This document shows positions 10,519-21,598 of a stretch of DNA of 64,000 bases, in pieces. Source of the DNA: Viola odorata (lineage: Eukaryota; Streptophyta; Magnoliopsida; Malpighiales; Violaceae). The position numbers and the translations under genes were made by a program. Location: assembly GCA_963691705.1 (NCBI GenBank), contig OY829546.1:34132040-34196039 (forward strand), in the 5' to 3' direction. Each line of letters starts with the position of its first letter. The stretch's first letter is position 1. Below the pieces are notes generated by a model. It was not told where the DNA came from. It did no database searches and saw only the letters and a list, made by a program, of their open reading frames with translations.

Positions 10519-12165
10519 ATGTTGATTTGGTTAATTGAGCTGGAACAATACGGATTACAGTACAAAGCTCGGCCATCTGTAAAAGCTCAAGTTCTGGCAG
10601 ATTTTATCGCCGAGTGTACATATGCTGGGGACAAGGCGGCGGAGCCGCTCGAAAAGAAAGAAAGTAATGCAAAGGTCCCACCCTCAGAGGCCCCCGCGGA
10701 CATATGGGTCATCTATGTAGATGGCGCCAAAAATCAGGAGCTGGCGGGAGTTGGAATATACATGGTCGGGCCGCACGATGTGCAGGTGCGGCACGCCATC
10801 AGAATCCTACAACCACTGTCTAACAACGCAACAGAGTATGAAGTGTTATTGGCGGGGCTTAGAGTAGGAAGGAATCTCTTCGCCAAAACTGAGAACGACC
10901 TGGTAGCAGGAGCCCCACGGTTGAAGATGCGAGGGGACTCCAAGTTGATAATTGATCAAGTCTTGGGACATTCCCAAGCTAGAGAACCGATCATGGCCCA
11001 ATACCTCTCGAAAGTGAAAAGGGAGTTGGCAGAAATGGAACAAAGCGGTGTGTGTGTCACTTTCGAACACATCCCGCGGGAGGATAATACCGAGGCGGAT
11101 AGTCTTGCCAAGGCGGCAGCCAATCAGGAGGCCGCCATTCCGGAGGGCGTGTACTATGAAGAAAGGTCATTATCGTCCTTCATGGAGGAGCAGCTGTCGC
11201 TATATGTAGAGGAGATCGAAAAGGATTGGAGGATCCCTGTGATAAAGTTTTTGAAACATGACGAGCTGCCCAGCGACAGTGCAGAGAAGAAAAAAGTATT
11301 GAAGCAAGCGGCAAGGTGCACTTATTGTGATGGGGCGCTAATTCGGAGATATTTCTCGCACCCGGCCGCAAAATGCATAACGGAACAAGAAGGCCTCCAT
11401 ACCCTGCGAGAGATTCACGAAGGCATCTGCGGCATGCATGTGTCGAGTGGTACCATGGCCGCGCAGGTGTTTCGGTCAGGATTCTATTGGCCCACTATTC
11501 GCAGGGATTGTAACAACTTTGTACAGTCATGCCATAAATGTCAAGAATTTGCCAAAATCCCTCGACGACCTGCCACTGAAATATCTCAGATCGTGGCACC
11601 TTGTCCTTTTGCTAAATGGAGAATCGATATTTTAGGCCCTTTTCCTAAGACGAGGTCCCAACTGAAATTTATAATTGTGGTAGTGGACTACTTTACTAAA
11701 TGGGCAGAAGCAGAAGCGGTAGCCACTATTACGACGGAAAAGGTATGGCACTTCTTTAAGCATCAAGTGATCATGCGCTTCGGGGTGCCTCGCGTGCTAG
11801 TTAGTGACAACGGGGCACAATTTACCAGCCGCTTCTTTAAGGAGCAATGCGAAGAATTTCAGATCGAACAGAGGTTCTCCTCTGTGGCGCATCCCCAGAC
11901 TAATGGCCAGGCGGAGGTGACCAACCGAAGCATTCTGAGTGGTATCAAGAAAAATCTGGAGGGGTCAAAAAAGAAGTGGCCAGATGAGTTACCCTATGTA
12001 ATGTGGGTTTACCGCATGACCGTCAAAACTAGTACGGGGGAAACGCCTTTTGCGATGGCTTTTGGTACCGAAGCGGTAACGCCTGTCGAAATTGGCACCC
12101 TAAGCTTGAGGGAGGAATATTTCAAGGAGGAATTAAATGAGGAGAGGTTTCAAGGAGGAATTTAA
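10519..12165 (+). pseudogene. Tat second RNase H and integrase, C-terminus lost
   Basis: A 548-codon open frame. Residues 65-195 form the additional RNase H that marks the Tat lineage, with acidic residues in IYVDGA, NNATEYE, RGDSKL and NTEADSLA. Integrase follows: an HHCC zinc-binding region (LREIHEGICGMH ... SCHKC) near residues 295-345, then the DDE core with RIDILGPF, VSDNGAQF and HPQTNGQAE. These would make the element's integration complex in an intact copy. The frame has no stops, in contrast to gag, but ends at 12,165 soon after the core. The C-terminal GPY-type domain seen in the relative at 58,075-58,350 is absent, replaced by 39-bp repeats. The stated start is only where this frame opens; the real protein was part of the polyprotein. 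Confidence 0.9.
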
Positions 12166-12177
12166 TGTCAAAATTGA

Positions 12178-12441
12178 CAATTTTGAAATATTGACATGCC
12201 GTGGGCATGGTCTGTGAAATTTTGAAATATCGACATGCCGTGGGCATGGTCTGTGAAATTTTGAAATATCGACATACCGTGGGCATGGTCTGTGAAATTT
12301 TCAAATATCGACATGCCGTAGGCATGGTCTTTGAAATTTTGAAATATTGACATGCCATGGGCATGGTCTTTGAAACTGAAATATCGACATGCCGTTGGCA
12401 TGGTCTTTGAAATTGAAATTTCGACATGCCGTGGGCATGGT
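12178..12441 (+). repeat. 39-bp tandem repeat, about 7 copies, with internal dyad
   Basis: The unit runs from one GACATGCC to the next (39 bases; later copies slightly shorter) and contains the near-palindrome GACATGCCGTGGGCATGGTC. The array starts directly where integrase ends. Because 39 is a multiple of three, more than one frame stays open across it. Confidence 0.88.
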
Positions 12442-12499
12442 CTAACAATTGTTGTGGAAATATTTCTTGTTCCTTGTTGGTTGTCTGTGTAATGTGCAG

Positions 12500-13140
12500 A
12501 TAACAAGGAAAGGAGGATGTCGGGGGTGAAAAGTCCTAGCCTTGGGGCAGAATGAACTAATGCAGATGGATCGTCAAGACGAGGCACACCCCGGCGATCC
12601 TAATATATGGTGCTGGAAGTGAAAAATTCTGGCCTTGCGAGGCCGGCCTTGATCAGGCGGCTCACCAAGCTGAGACACGCTCCAGCACTGTCGGGAGTGA
12701 AAAATCCTATCCTAGGGAAACCCAGAGGGGCACGCCCCGACTCCCCTGGGGATGTAAAGTCCTATCCTTGTGACAGCCCGTGCTCACATAGGCGAATGAT
12801 CATTAAGTGAGGCACGACCCCAGGGAAGATAAAAACTCCACCTCGCAAGTGAAAATCCTATCCTTATGATGGTAGCGCTAACATAGGCACCTCGTTAAGA
12901 GAGGGCACATTCCGAGGTGTGAGGGCAACGCTGAGGAAGTGAAAAGTCCTATCCTCGTGATGGCCGGCCCTGATCAGGCGGCGCACTAAGAGAGGGCACT
13001 TCCCGGCTGATTAAATAAATAAGAAAGGTCACGGTACCCCAGCTAGTAGCCGGAAGGGACAAACCCGGTGAAGTTTGGCTGGAAGAGTACGTGACACGAG
13101 CGACATCGGGGGAGATCGCGCCACACCCCGAGGTAATTAA
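12500..13140 (+). repeat. degenerate tandem repeats after integrase
   Basis: At least five diverged units share the phrase GTGAAAA-TCCTATCCT, then a variable middle that resembles either GGCCTTGATCAGGCGGC or GTGCTCACATAGGC, then GAGGCACG-CCC. The same family occurs inverted at 57,370-57,950. 13,141-13,380 continues with two related CGACATC-bearing segments. No gene is seen. Confidence 0.75.
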
Positions 13141-13444
13141 GATATTTTAGTAGATGTCGCTAATAATATAAATGATAAGTGAAAATGTGGAGAAAATTTG
13201 GCACAAGCGACATCTATGGGGGATCGTGCTAAGTAAGAGAGGAGCACGCGCGGCAATGCCCCAAGGTAATTAAGATTTTTCGAGAATATGTCGCTACTAA
13301 CAAAGTGATAAGTAAAAATGTGCAGAAATTTGTGCGAACTGTTTACACACGAGATGGGATACTTGCCCAAACAAAAGGCCCTAAAAAACACAAAAAGGGG
13401 CAAAGAAGTCAGAGCACCCGATGGACAAAAAAGAAAAGCAACAT

Positions 13445-15761
13445 TCACGGCCCGGGCCTGCTGTTGTTCCCCTCGTCAGGCCGTGGCCTTTTCGCCTGGC
13501 GGTAGCCCTCTTCTGTAAGGAACCCGGACTTTTGCTTGAAGAGGCAGATGATGGCGTCAGCGTCGAAGAATTGGGGGCCGTGACGCTCAATGAAGCAGTC
13601 GGCCATGAGGCCTGCTGTTTGTTCCATAAACCACTTGCATTTGTCCGCCGTTTCCTCCATAAGCGTGGCATTCTTGCCTTGCTCCGCTTGAAGGGCGGCA
13701 TCCTTGGTGGCCTGCTGTTCTCTGGCCTCTTCCAACTCTTTCCTCGCAACTCCCAAACTATTTTCCGCACATTGTCACTCCTCAACACTCTTCCGCAGCT
13801 CCTCTTGAGTTTCATGAAGTTCCCTTTGGTACTTGCTAATTTCTTCCAAGAGCTGACGGTTAGTGTTGCGCCATTCCTGGGAGGAAGATTGGAGAGAGCT
13901 CATTCGTCTCATCACATTCCTAGACTAGTAATGGAAACCCTGAAAGCTAGAGAATAGATGAGTCCTTATCTGCTGCAATTGTTCACCCTCGGTAACGGAG
14001 AGGAAGCCTCGCTCTTCCTCCTCAACTGACAACAGATGTCCTGCCAGTAAGGCGGATGTCGCCTCCTAACGCTGGGAACCCGCGCTGGCGAATGTTGCTT
14101 AAATCAACTTGATGGGTGGCGGCCCCGCTAGAGAGTATAGTGCTTAAGTCAGCCACCATGCGCGGGGTTTCTATTGGGGGAAGAGAGGGAAAGATTGTCT
14201 GAGCATCAGTGGGAATGAAGAAGACATCAGGAGGGGACGGAGGGGAACGATTGGACGGCCCAACGTCAATATTGAAGCCTCTGGTCGGTAAGTTTGGAAA
14301 ATGCCCCTCTGCAAGCTCCTCCCGAAAGTTCAAGGGATTGCCTGGAGGAGGAGATGATGCGGCAAAAGAGGAATGAAGCGGCGCAGAGGTAGCCCCGCTC
14401 CTTGCCGGGCCAGGGCCTTGGTCGCCTGCCAAGGGACCGGTATTGGCAATACCGTCCTGCCTACCCTGATCAGCAACAGAGTTATCCGCAGAAGGAACTT
14501 CTTCATTAAGACGGGGACGTTTGGGGTCAAGAACGCTCGACAAATCCATACCGTCGCGCGAAGGAGTAGCGGAAGAGGCAACAACAATGGTATCCTACGC
14601 GCAAAAGACAAAGGAGAATTAAGAAACAAATAAAAATACATGGACGGGGAAAAATTTATAAAAACCACCTGAGCAGGAGGACGTGTAGGAGCGATAACGC
14701 GAAGGCGGAGAGTCCTTTTCTTTTTTCTACCAAGAGGAGGATGAGAGGGCGACGCTTGTGTAGGAGCAACGCCGGGGAAAGAAGTTGGAACAGTAGTCGA
14801 CGTGGCAGTAGCCTCCGCTCGGGGAAGAGAAGAAGACTCAGGCACAGAAGCGGACACGTGCGTGGTGTCAGTCGTGGCGCCAACCGAGGTGGCGGAAAGA
14901 GCACTCTTTTCTCTCTTCTGCTGAGCTCTCTTCTCTCTTTTCTTGATACAATCAGGTTTCCACCCGCCGAGAGGATCTGTAGAAATAAGAAAAGAATGTT
15001 AGAGTTAGTATTGACGTGGAACAGCGAACAGAGGTGTGAGGCTCACTTTGAATGCAATCCTGGATGTTGCCTTGGCACGCGAGTTCGCGAGTGCGAACAC
15101 CAGGGATCTCAGACAGATTGAGTAGCTTGTTCAGCGAGTCTTGGTCAGCTGGTCCTAACTCTGGCCTGCCACCCCAGGCCGCATCTCTGATGGCAAGATT
15201 AAAACCGGTCCGCCACAAAGGCTGGGGCAGATTGATGATGAAGAATCCCTTCTTCCAAGCATCAATAGAAGATTCAAGGAATAACAGCTTCCAGGTAAAG
15301 GGGTTTAGAGCTTCAACATCATAGCGAGGCGATATCGCTATGATGCCGCTGTTATGATGATATAATTGAAAGAGGAAGCGGAGCAACAACAAGGAAGGAG
15401 ATTCATTCCCTATATATCTACAGAGGGCTATAAAAGCATAAATGCCACAATAGGCGTTCGGACTCAATTGGGCAGCATTCAGATCAAATTCAGAGAACAA
15501 CTCAGCAATTAAAGGATCTAGAGGCAGTCGAAAACCATAATGGAACATTTTGGCATAAAGAACCCTACTGTTGCCAGGTAATTCGCTATTAAGGCGAAGG
15601 GACTTTGGGGCAACTTCAGTAGAATACCCCTCCAACTGGTCGACAGTGGCATTATAGCTCCGCAGGCACCGTCGAAGGACGGCGGTGGAAGTAATGGTGG
15701 AAACAGTGGTATTAACATCCCCTTCCCCGGCAGGGCGGGAATAACGGCGATTAGGAGCCAT
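13445..15761 (-). pseudogene. antisense gene B of the Tat element (plant transposon domain)
   Basis: Read on the minus strand, ATG at 15,761 opens a protein with a domain I recognise as the putative plant 'gypsy-type transposase' family (PF04195-like): LRLNSELPGNSRVLYAKMF, GFRLPLDPLIAELF and INLPQPLWRTGFN. Splice sites can be placed: exon 1 15,761-15,047 (donor GTGAGC), exon 2 14,976-14,669 (donor GTGGTT), exon 3 from 14,594. The same exon pattern and sequence recur in the copy at 54,574. Exon 3 holds a Ser/Pro-rich region ending near 14,022; a Glu-rich coiled-coil-like end (MEETADKCKWFMEQ) lies at 13,756-13,445, with shifts or stops between. Function is unknown. It runs against the element's own transcription. 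Confidence 0.7.
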
Positions 15762-15930
15762 GAGCAAGGTTAAGAGAAGAATAGAAAGGAAGGTACCTGT
15801 GGTGAGAAGAAGATCGGAGCACCCGTGCGGCGGCGGATTGTAGGAGGAGGAAGAGGAATTGTTTTCCTTCTTTTTCGTTTCTTTAAAAGAGAAAGGCAAT
15901 AAAAGATAAGAAGAAAGAACGTGGGGTTTT

Positions 15931-15941
15931 TATATATAAAC
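15931..15941 (-). promoter_or_regulatory. candidate TATA box of antisense gene B
   Basis: Minus strand TTTATATATAAA preceded by CCCTAGGG, about 170 bases upstream of the ATG. The related gene at 54,574 has TTATATATAA at 54,398-54,407 at nearly the same distance. Confidence 0.55.
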
Positions 15942-16647
15942 CCTAGGAACAAAAGGGACGACGGGTCAAGCGATCGTGGCGCATGACGTGTCAAGGGCAG
16001 AGAAGCGCGGGAAGCGGATATAACTCCTGAGGAGCGAAAAGACATGTTCAGTCCGCCAGTCCCATTAGCGCTCCCCTTTGATGACATGTGGGCTTAAAAC
16101 ATCATGACTGTCTTCTCCATATCAAGCAAAAGGAGTCAGAGCATTAAATGCTCTGAAAAGGGCACAGTCAAACTCAGCGGAAAGGAGCGGCAAGCCGTAA
16201 TGGCACGACGTGCAAAAGGCAAAAGCGAGAGAAAAAGTGGTGAAGCGGCATATGATAAAGAGCGACATCGTCAAGAAACACACATTATTTGGTCAAGATT
16301 GTAAGGATTGGTAATTATTACAAGAAAAGAGGCGACGACAAAGCCCAAATGGAAAAATAATACAATAAGGGCGTAAGTAGAGAAGTGATGCCCCCAATTA
16401 AGCGGCATCAAATAGGCTCCTCCCAGGCGCGGACTTGTCACTCCTCTTCGGAGGAGAGGAAACCCTCTTGGCTCTCATCAATCTCTTTCATCCTCGCAGA
16501 GGTGTACCTGGCGACCTCAGCAGGATCAGCGGCCCTACTGCGGTGCTGATCTGTCACCCCGGCGATAAAGGCCTATTCAGTCTTCCTCTTCCACCATACC
16601 ACTTTCTTGAAAGCTTTCGACAGGTCGGCATCGCGGGATGATACCTC

Positions 16648-18604
16648 CTAAAGAAGGAATGAGTTCTTCTTTCTCTCAGCCACCAGCTCAGCCTCCAAAG
16701 CTTCGACCTGGGCTTTTCCTTTGGATTTTTCCCGAGTAAGGTCAGCACGGCACTCGCGCAGTTCGACCTGAGCGCGTTTGTGGAGTCGCGATAGCTCCTC
16801 TACCTTTGCTAGCGCACCAGAGTTTTGAGATTGTGTACCACGGGCCTTGATGAAGTAATGAAGTTGTCGAAAGACAGCTAGGCAGTTGTTCATGACGCGC
16901 ATATGCTGAACTTCGGGAGGAAGTTGCAGCAGCCTACTCTCCTCCTCGGAGGCGCGAAACATTTCACAGGGCAAGATAGCCGTGGGTTGATCTTGCGACA
17001 AGGGGTCTGATATACCCAGGGCACGGAACCCGTCAGTCCCAAATTTTGACAGATTGAGTCGGTGAGAAGGGGCCCCTTGAGGCCCGTCGCGGGAAAGATC
17101 AACAACAAATGAAGGGGCGGAGATACCACCAGAGCCCCCAACGTCTTGAATTGAAGTAATGAACAACGGACAAGGGGACTTGGGAGGAGAGTGAGAAGGG
17201 CCAGGACCCCTGGGGACGGAGGGATGCACATCAGGAATGCAGCGGCCAATGGGCGAGTGTGGAGGCTCCACGACAGGAGTGGAATCTGCAGCAGATGGTG
17301 GCATCATCGCGGCAGCAGAGGTCTTGTTGGGAGCGACCAATCCCAGAGGCGAGGAAGCGCCACCCAGCGAAGCCGCGCTCTCCTTTGTCGCATCAGGAGA
17401 AATGATAGTCTGGGAAGCGACGACATTTGCAGTGCTGACAAGAGGAGGTTGAGCTGCCACCCTCGCCACTTGAGCTTCGCTTGCTTCCCTTCGCTTCTTC
17501 CGCTGAGCTGAGGAAGCCGGGCGGAGGCTCAACTCTGTGTCCATGTCCTCCATGTCCTTAACTCCGTAGGAGAAAATCTTTGTCTCAGTCACTGGCAAAC
17601 CAGACCCGGACCTCTTCTTCCGACTGGGTAACCAGTTCTCCACGAAGCGGAAAGTGCGGAGAGAGGAATCATTTTCCCTGGAAAGAATTTTGTCTAAAGC
17701 TCTTTTCTTTATGGGCATACGATGATCAGCTCGAACCCCAGTGGAAGTAGAGGGAGCAGTTGTTGAAGGGGCGACAACCTTGTGAGGAGCGTCACCCTCA
17801 GAGAGCGGACGAGCGATAGTCTCCCCTGCGAAAAAGTTATGTTAGTAAGCAAGGGGGAAGCAAGGCAGTGGCGAGGCTCAAAAGCTCACCTATGGTGCAC
17901 TCAGTTAAAGGCATGTACAAGGCAAAGTTTCGGATCTGGAAAGAGGACTCCATCTCCAGCAAGGCGTTGGCCTGATCCAACTCTTCCCTAGACAGAGGCG
18001 CTAGCCTCACCCAATCAATTACCTCCAGGTTGAAGTCAGGACGCCACAAGCGGGAGGGTAATTCGACAACGAAGAAACTGCTCTTCCAGTCTTCAATGCT
18101 CTCCTCAAATCCTCAAAATTTCTCCCAAAAAGGCCTCACTAGAGCGTCATCCCGTCTGGGAATAATATTAATGAAGTCGTCGCGAAAAACCAGAGTCAAG
18201 AACTTGCGGAATAAAGCGACAGAGGGAGCAAGAATATCTTTTAATTCGCAGGCACGAAGGAAGGCGTAGATGCAGCTCTATGAGGGAGGGGTAATCTGCG
18301 CAGGGTTAAGCCCATGCTCGCGCAACACACGCTCTAGCGTGTCATGAACTGGGAGGCAGAACCCATATTGAAACATTTTAAAATAAAGAATTCTATGAGT
18401 TTTCCAGAGCCGGCTATGAAGCCTCATAGTGTCAGAAGGAATAGTGGGGTGATAGCCGCAAGGGAAGGTAATATTATTACTTTCCAGTTCGAGGCGTAAG
18501 ACAGTAGGGTAAGTAAAGATGCTAGGAGTATTTTCAAGCTCGGGATATCGAGAAGTTGGCCTAGGGGTAGCTAAAGAGCTAGATTGAGATCTCGTGCGAG
18601 GCAT
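16648..18604 (-). pseudogene. antisense gene A, paralogue of gene B
   Basis: Minus-strand ATG at 18,604 (MPRTRSQSSSLATPRP) begins a second copy of the same domain: RILYFKMFQYGFCLPVHDT and later FFVVELPSRLWRPDFNLE. Two stops break exon 1 (18,278 and near 18,112). The donor ATAG/GTGAGC at 17,890 and acceptor TTCGCAG at 17,826 join in frame to exon 2 (17,825 to the stop at 16,648). Exon 2 is Ser/Pro-rich, then a heptad-like stretch rich in Glu, Lys and Leu near its end (ALEAELVAERKKN). It is more diverged from gene B than gene B is from the 54,574 copy, so the duplication is old. Role unknown; it is inactivated here. Confidence 0.62.
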
Positions 18605-19122
18605 GATAGATAAAGCAGCAAAGGAAAATCAAAAGCAAGAGCGAGCAGAATACCTTGAAAGAGAGAAGGCTGAAATTAATGGGCGAGTCGTCTGGATGCG
18701 AACGAGAGAATTTCCTCGGAGCGAGCGAAAGACGAAGAGAGTTCTGGAGTATAAAAGGAGCAAAAAGGTACGAAGAAGGAGCGTTTTTCCTTTTAAAAGA
18801 GACGATGGAAAAGCCAGACAGAAGGGCAACCTATTACAGCAAGACACGTATGAGGCAAACGGGACACGTGGGAAGACCCTGACAGAAACTTAAAGTCAAG
18901 CGCTCGCCTCGAATTTCGCAAAAGAAACGCCCATTAATTACAAGAAACCCCAGAAAGAGGATCCTATGAAGTGGTAATCGGCTTACCCAGCGGCAGTTAT
19001 CCCACAAGAGCGACGTTACACCTAAAGCAAAAAAGAAAAAGGCAAGCGACATTTTATTTCACAACATTTTGTTTATTAAAAAGAAAAGCCAGCCAGCGGC
19101 ATCTACAATAAGTGCGACATCT

Positions 19123-19610
19123 TCAGTCTTCGTCCATCCAGTACACGTCGTAGACGTAATCGTAATCTTCCGGAGACGATGGCGACCCACTGTTATAGAA
19201 AGGAAAGGGCTCGCCAATCTCGAAAGGTCTTTTACCAAGCCTAGTCGCGGAACCTGTCGTAGGGGCAGTATCTTCCTTTGAAGCGACATGGGAGATTTCC
19301 TCCAGGGTCGAGGTAACCAATCCTGTAGCGGCATCTTGCATAGAAGTCCCACCCTTGGGACAAGGACAAGGGACGGACGATGACGCTTCATCCTTTTGCC
19401 GCAGCGAAAGGTAGTGAGGTTCAAAGCCGACAAAGAAGGATTCGAAAGATTGTTTCTTTGTTTTCTTCAATCTCTTGTGACCCCGGCGCTTCACGGAATG
19501 TCTGGCAGGCCTCCAGGGGGTGTGAGTGGAGGATTGTCGGAGTCAGGAGAAGTCGGAGGGGTCGGAGGAGAATCGCGAGCGGCAGTATGCAAAAAACGGG
19601 AGTCAGCCAT
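19123..19610 (-). CDS. antisense small gene C, acidic C-terminus (frameshifted)
   Basis: Minus-strand ATG at 19,610 in context GCCATGG opens MADSRFLHTAARDSPPTPPT and stops at 19,491. A second frame takes over at the stop and runs to 19,123, ending in the acidic EDYDYVYDVYWMDED. A one-base shift could join them. A TATATAAGG box lies at 19,685-19,676, about 70 bases upstream. I do not recognise the protein. The Pro-rich start and Asp/Tyr-rich end look like low-complexity interaction tails. No counterpart is visible in the other fragments of this window. It could be chance, but the start context and TATA box argue for a real antisense gene. Confidence 0.4.
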
Positions 19611-19675
19611 GGAAATGTCAGTAAGAGTGAGAAGCAAGAAGGAAAAAGATGAACAAAAAAGGAAAGAAAGAGTCC

Positions 19676-19685
19676 CCTTATATAG
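19676..19685 (-). promoter_or_regulatory. candidate TATA box of antisense gene C
   Basis: Minus strand CTATATAAGG, about 70 bases upstream of the ATG at 19,610. Confidence 0.45.
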
Positions 19686-20164
19686 CCAAGAGGAGGAAGC
19701 GTGCCTGCCTCCCCGCGTATTATCGAGGAGATTTAATGCTATCAGGGGTAGCGTCTGTTGGGAGGAAAGATCTGACTCCGCAACTGTTAAAAATCTGCAC
19801 CAACTAGGAGGCACCGAAACCGTCGCCCAATCCGTTAGCGCTAAAAAAGTGGCGCGAAATATATTCTGAACGGACGTGGCGTGAAAGAATCATCATTATG
19901 AGCCAGGTAGGCAAATAAAGTTACGAGATCCCAAGGGACACCAAGCTCACAATAAGTGGGAACAAAAATTGTTTTCTAAGAAAGATGATATGAGAAAGAA
20001 GAAAAACATTGATAGCGCGGCAAGTGAACAAGGGAAAGCATGTTTATTTATTTAGTTAAAGGGCTCAGCGGCCTGAGATTACAAAAAGGCCTAACGGCCC
20101 GGAGTTACAAAAGGTGGCCCCAGAGGAGCACAGAAAGACACGCCAAGAGGATCCCCATCGCTGG

Positions 20165-20551
20165 TCAGGCATTTGACCCAGCGTCATCATCTTCCCATTC
20201 CAGGAAAGGAATTCCCCTCAGGGCATCCGCAAGAGCCGTCAGTTCAGAAGAATAGGCCCTCATGCTCTTCAGGCAGCATCCCAGCAAATCCTTCCTATGC
20301 TGTAGCGTTGACATCAGCAGCTGAATCTGAGAAACAGCCACTGACAGCTTCACTACTTTCTCCACGGGACTGAAATCCTCCAGGGTAGCAGCAGCCTGTC
20401 TAGCTTGCAGGGGAGTCAGCATCCCCTGGAGCTCCAGCATATCCTCCTAGGTCTTAATGCTCAGCGAACCCAAGAAATCAGTATCTGCCTGAGTTAGGTT
20501 CCTCAGGGCATGGGTTTTGGAGACCAAGAAGGTTTTGGTGACTTCGTCCAT
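20165..20551 (-). pseudogene. antisense small gene D, 128 codons with one stop
   Basis: Minus-strand ATG at 20,551 (MDEVTKTFLVSKTHALRNL) opens a frame that ends at 20,165 after FLEWEDDDAGSNA, interrupted by one TAG near 20,448. The product would be helical and Leu/Ala-rich with heptad-like spacing (VEKVVKLSVAVSQIQLL), possibly a short coiled coil. A TATAAATAGG box lies at 20,640-20,631, about 80 bases upstream. It sits just inside the 3' LTR. I do not recognise the family. Confidence 0.45.
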
Positions 20552-20630
20552 AAGGAGAAGAGGGATGAAGAAATTCAAAGAGAGAGGTGAAAAAGTTGCG
20601 AGAGTTATGAAGCAAGTGCAAAATGAAAGG

Positions 20631-20640
20631 CCTATTTATA
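20631..20640 (-). promoter_or_regulatory. candidate TATA box of antisense gene D
   Basis: Minus strand TATAAATAGG, a strong TATA match, about 80 bases before the ATG at 20,551. Confidence 0.5.
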
Positions 20641-20781
20641 GACTTCATAAAAAGGGCATTTCGAAGATATACCTTTATCGATTGTCGAGCCCACATTGGG
20701 GAAGAAGCCTCTGAAGGGGCAGGACCGGAGACGCTGTGATAGCCCTTGGTAAACACTCGGGCTAGTTTTCGTTTGGGCATA

Positions 20782-21301
20782 TGATAACTATCGATGCCAT
20801 AGAAGCGGCATCTCCACTACCCCGTCGGGTGACCCAGCCAGCATACTGTACCCGTCGCGGGAGACAAGTCCTTGTTCATGCTGCCCTTAGCCTGGCGACC
20901 GACCCTGGGATGGTCGACATCAGCGCGGGGGGGGGGGGCTCTTATGCGACATCCGCACGGCGACATCCCATCCCAGGTCATCCATGACGTCACTCCGCGT
21001 GACATCACTCTATGACACTCCAGCAACACATATCACCCCAGCGACATCTGCCAGGGACTATTCCCACCCCTTGTCGGTACACTCCTTCCTTTGTCTATAA
21101 ATACCCCCACCTTTTCAGACAAGAGGGTAAGCTTAAGATAACGTACTGAACCCCTGTCATTTTTACTACTGACTTTGGCATCGGAGTGTTTACGCCGGAG
21201 ACCCCCTCCGGCGCATTGCAGGTGACGAAGGCCCCCAGTACAGTGTTCCCGACCGCCCTAGATCAAGCCGATCCTGCTCAGTATCCCTCGGACTCTTATC
21301 A
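20782..21301 (+). repeat. Tat element 3' LTR
   Basis: Same ends and internal order as 6,325-6,851. It lacks one 14-15 base unit that carries the second TGACGTCA, and has an expanded G run near 20,927-20,938. No clear polypurine tract precedes it. Confidence 0.95.
20985..20992 (+). promoter_or_regulatory. single TGACGTCA site in 3' LTR
   Basis: One octamer only, against two in the 5' LTR. Confidence 0.6.
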
Positions 21302-21306
21302 ATTGT
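21302..21306. repeat. target-site duplication, right copy (ATTGT)
   Basis: Matches 6,320-6,324 exactly. Confidence 0.9.
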
Positions 21307-21598
21307 TGGCCATTTTTGTCTTTTGGTGAGTCTAAAGGTCAGGCGGCTGACCTGTCTTCTAGACGATAAGGTCCTTCTGTCAAAAGTAGAGAAATGTGAG
21401 GTTCTTTTTCTCTTTAGTCCTCGTGGTTGTTTTTCTCAAGATATGTCGGCCATGGTTTTTCTTTTCTTTTCTTTTTACCGAGCTCTGGATAGAGCTCTGC
21501 CATCATATCATCATCATAGTCAGGGTCTGAATTATGTGGAGTAAAGGATTCTCCTTCATCTTCATCGTCTGAGTATTGGGACAATTGTTCTTGTAGCT
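21307..21598. other. flanking DNA without a gene
   Basis: Continuation of the pre-insertion target from 6,319. It is T-rich in the middle. I see no coding signal. Confidence 0.4.

Larger units (their letters stand above)
6325..21301 (+). mobile_element. full-length Tat-lineage Ty3/gypsy retrotransposon
   Basis: The element has two LTRs of about 520-527 bases with TGATAA/TTATCA ends, a perfect 5-bp target duplication (ATTGT), a primer site, gag, protease, reverse transcriptase, RNase H, a second RNase H and integrase in that order. The extra RNase H, the long region after integrase, its tandem repeats and its antisense reading frames place it in the Tat lineage. The element is almost 15 kb. 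By eye the LTRs differ by about 16 base changes, nearly all transitions, plus a 14-15 base indel, so the insertion is not very recent. Gag-pol carries several stops, two internal deletions in the RT/RNase H part and frameshifts, so this copy cannot supply its own proteins. Confidence 0.93.

Noticed and set aside
12122..12587. Antisense 139-codon ORF with 13-residue repeats (DHAHGMSIFQNF)
   Set aside because: The 39-base DNA repeat keeps any stop-free frame open; no start signal, TATA box or homologue supports it.
14330..14904. Alternative minus-strand frames over exon 2 of antisense gene B
   Set aside because: Leu/Arg-rich translations typical of an out-of-frame read; the frame that matches the copy at 55,341 was kept.
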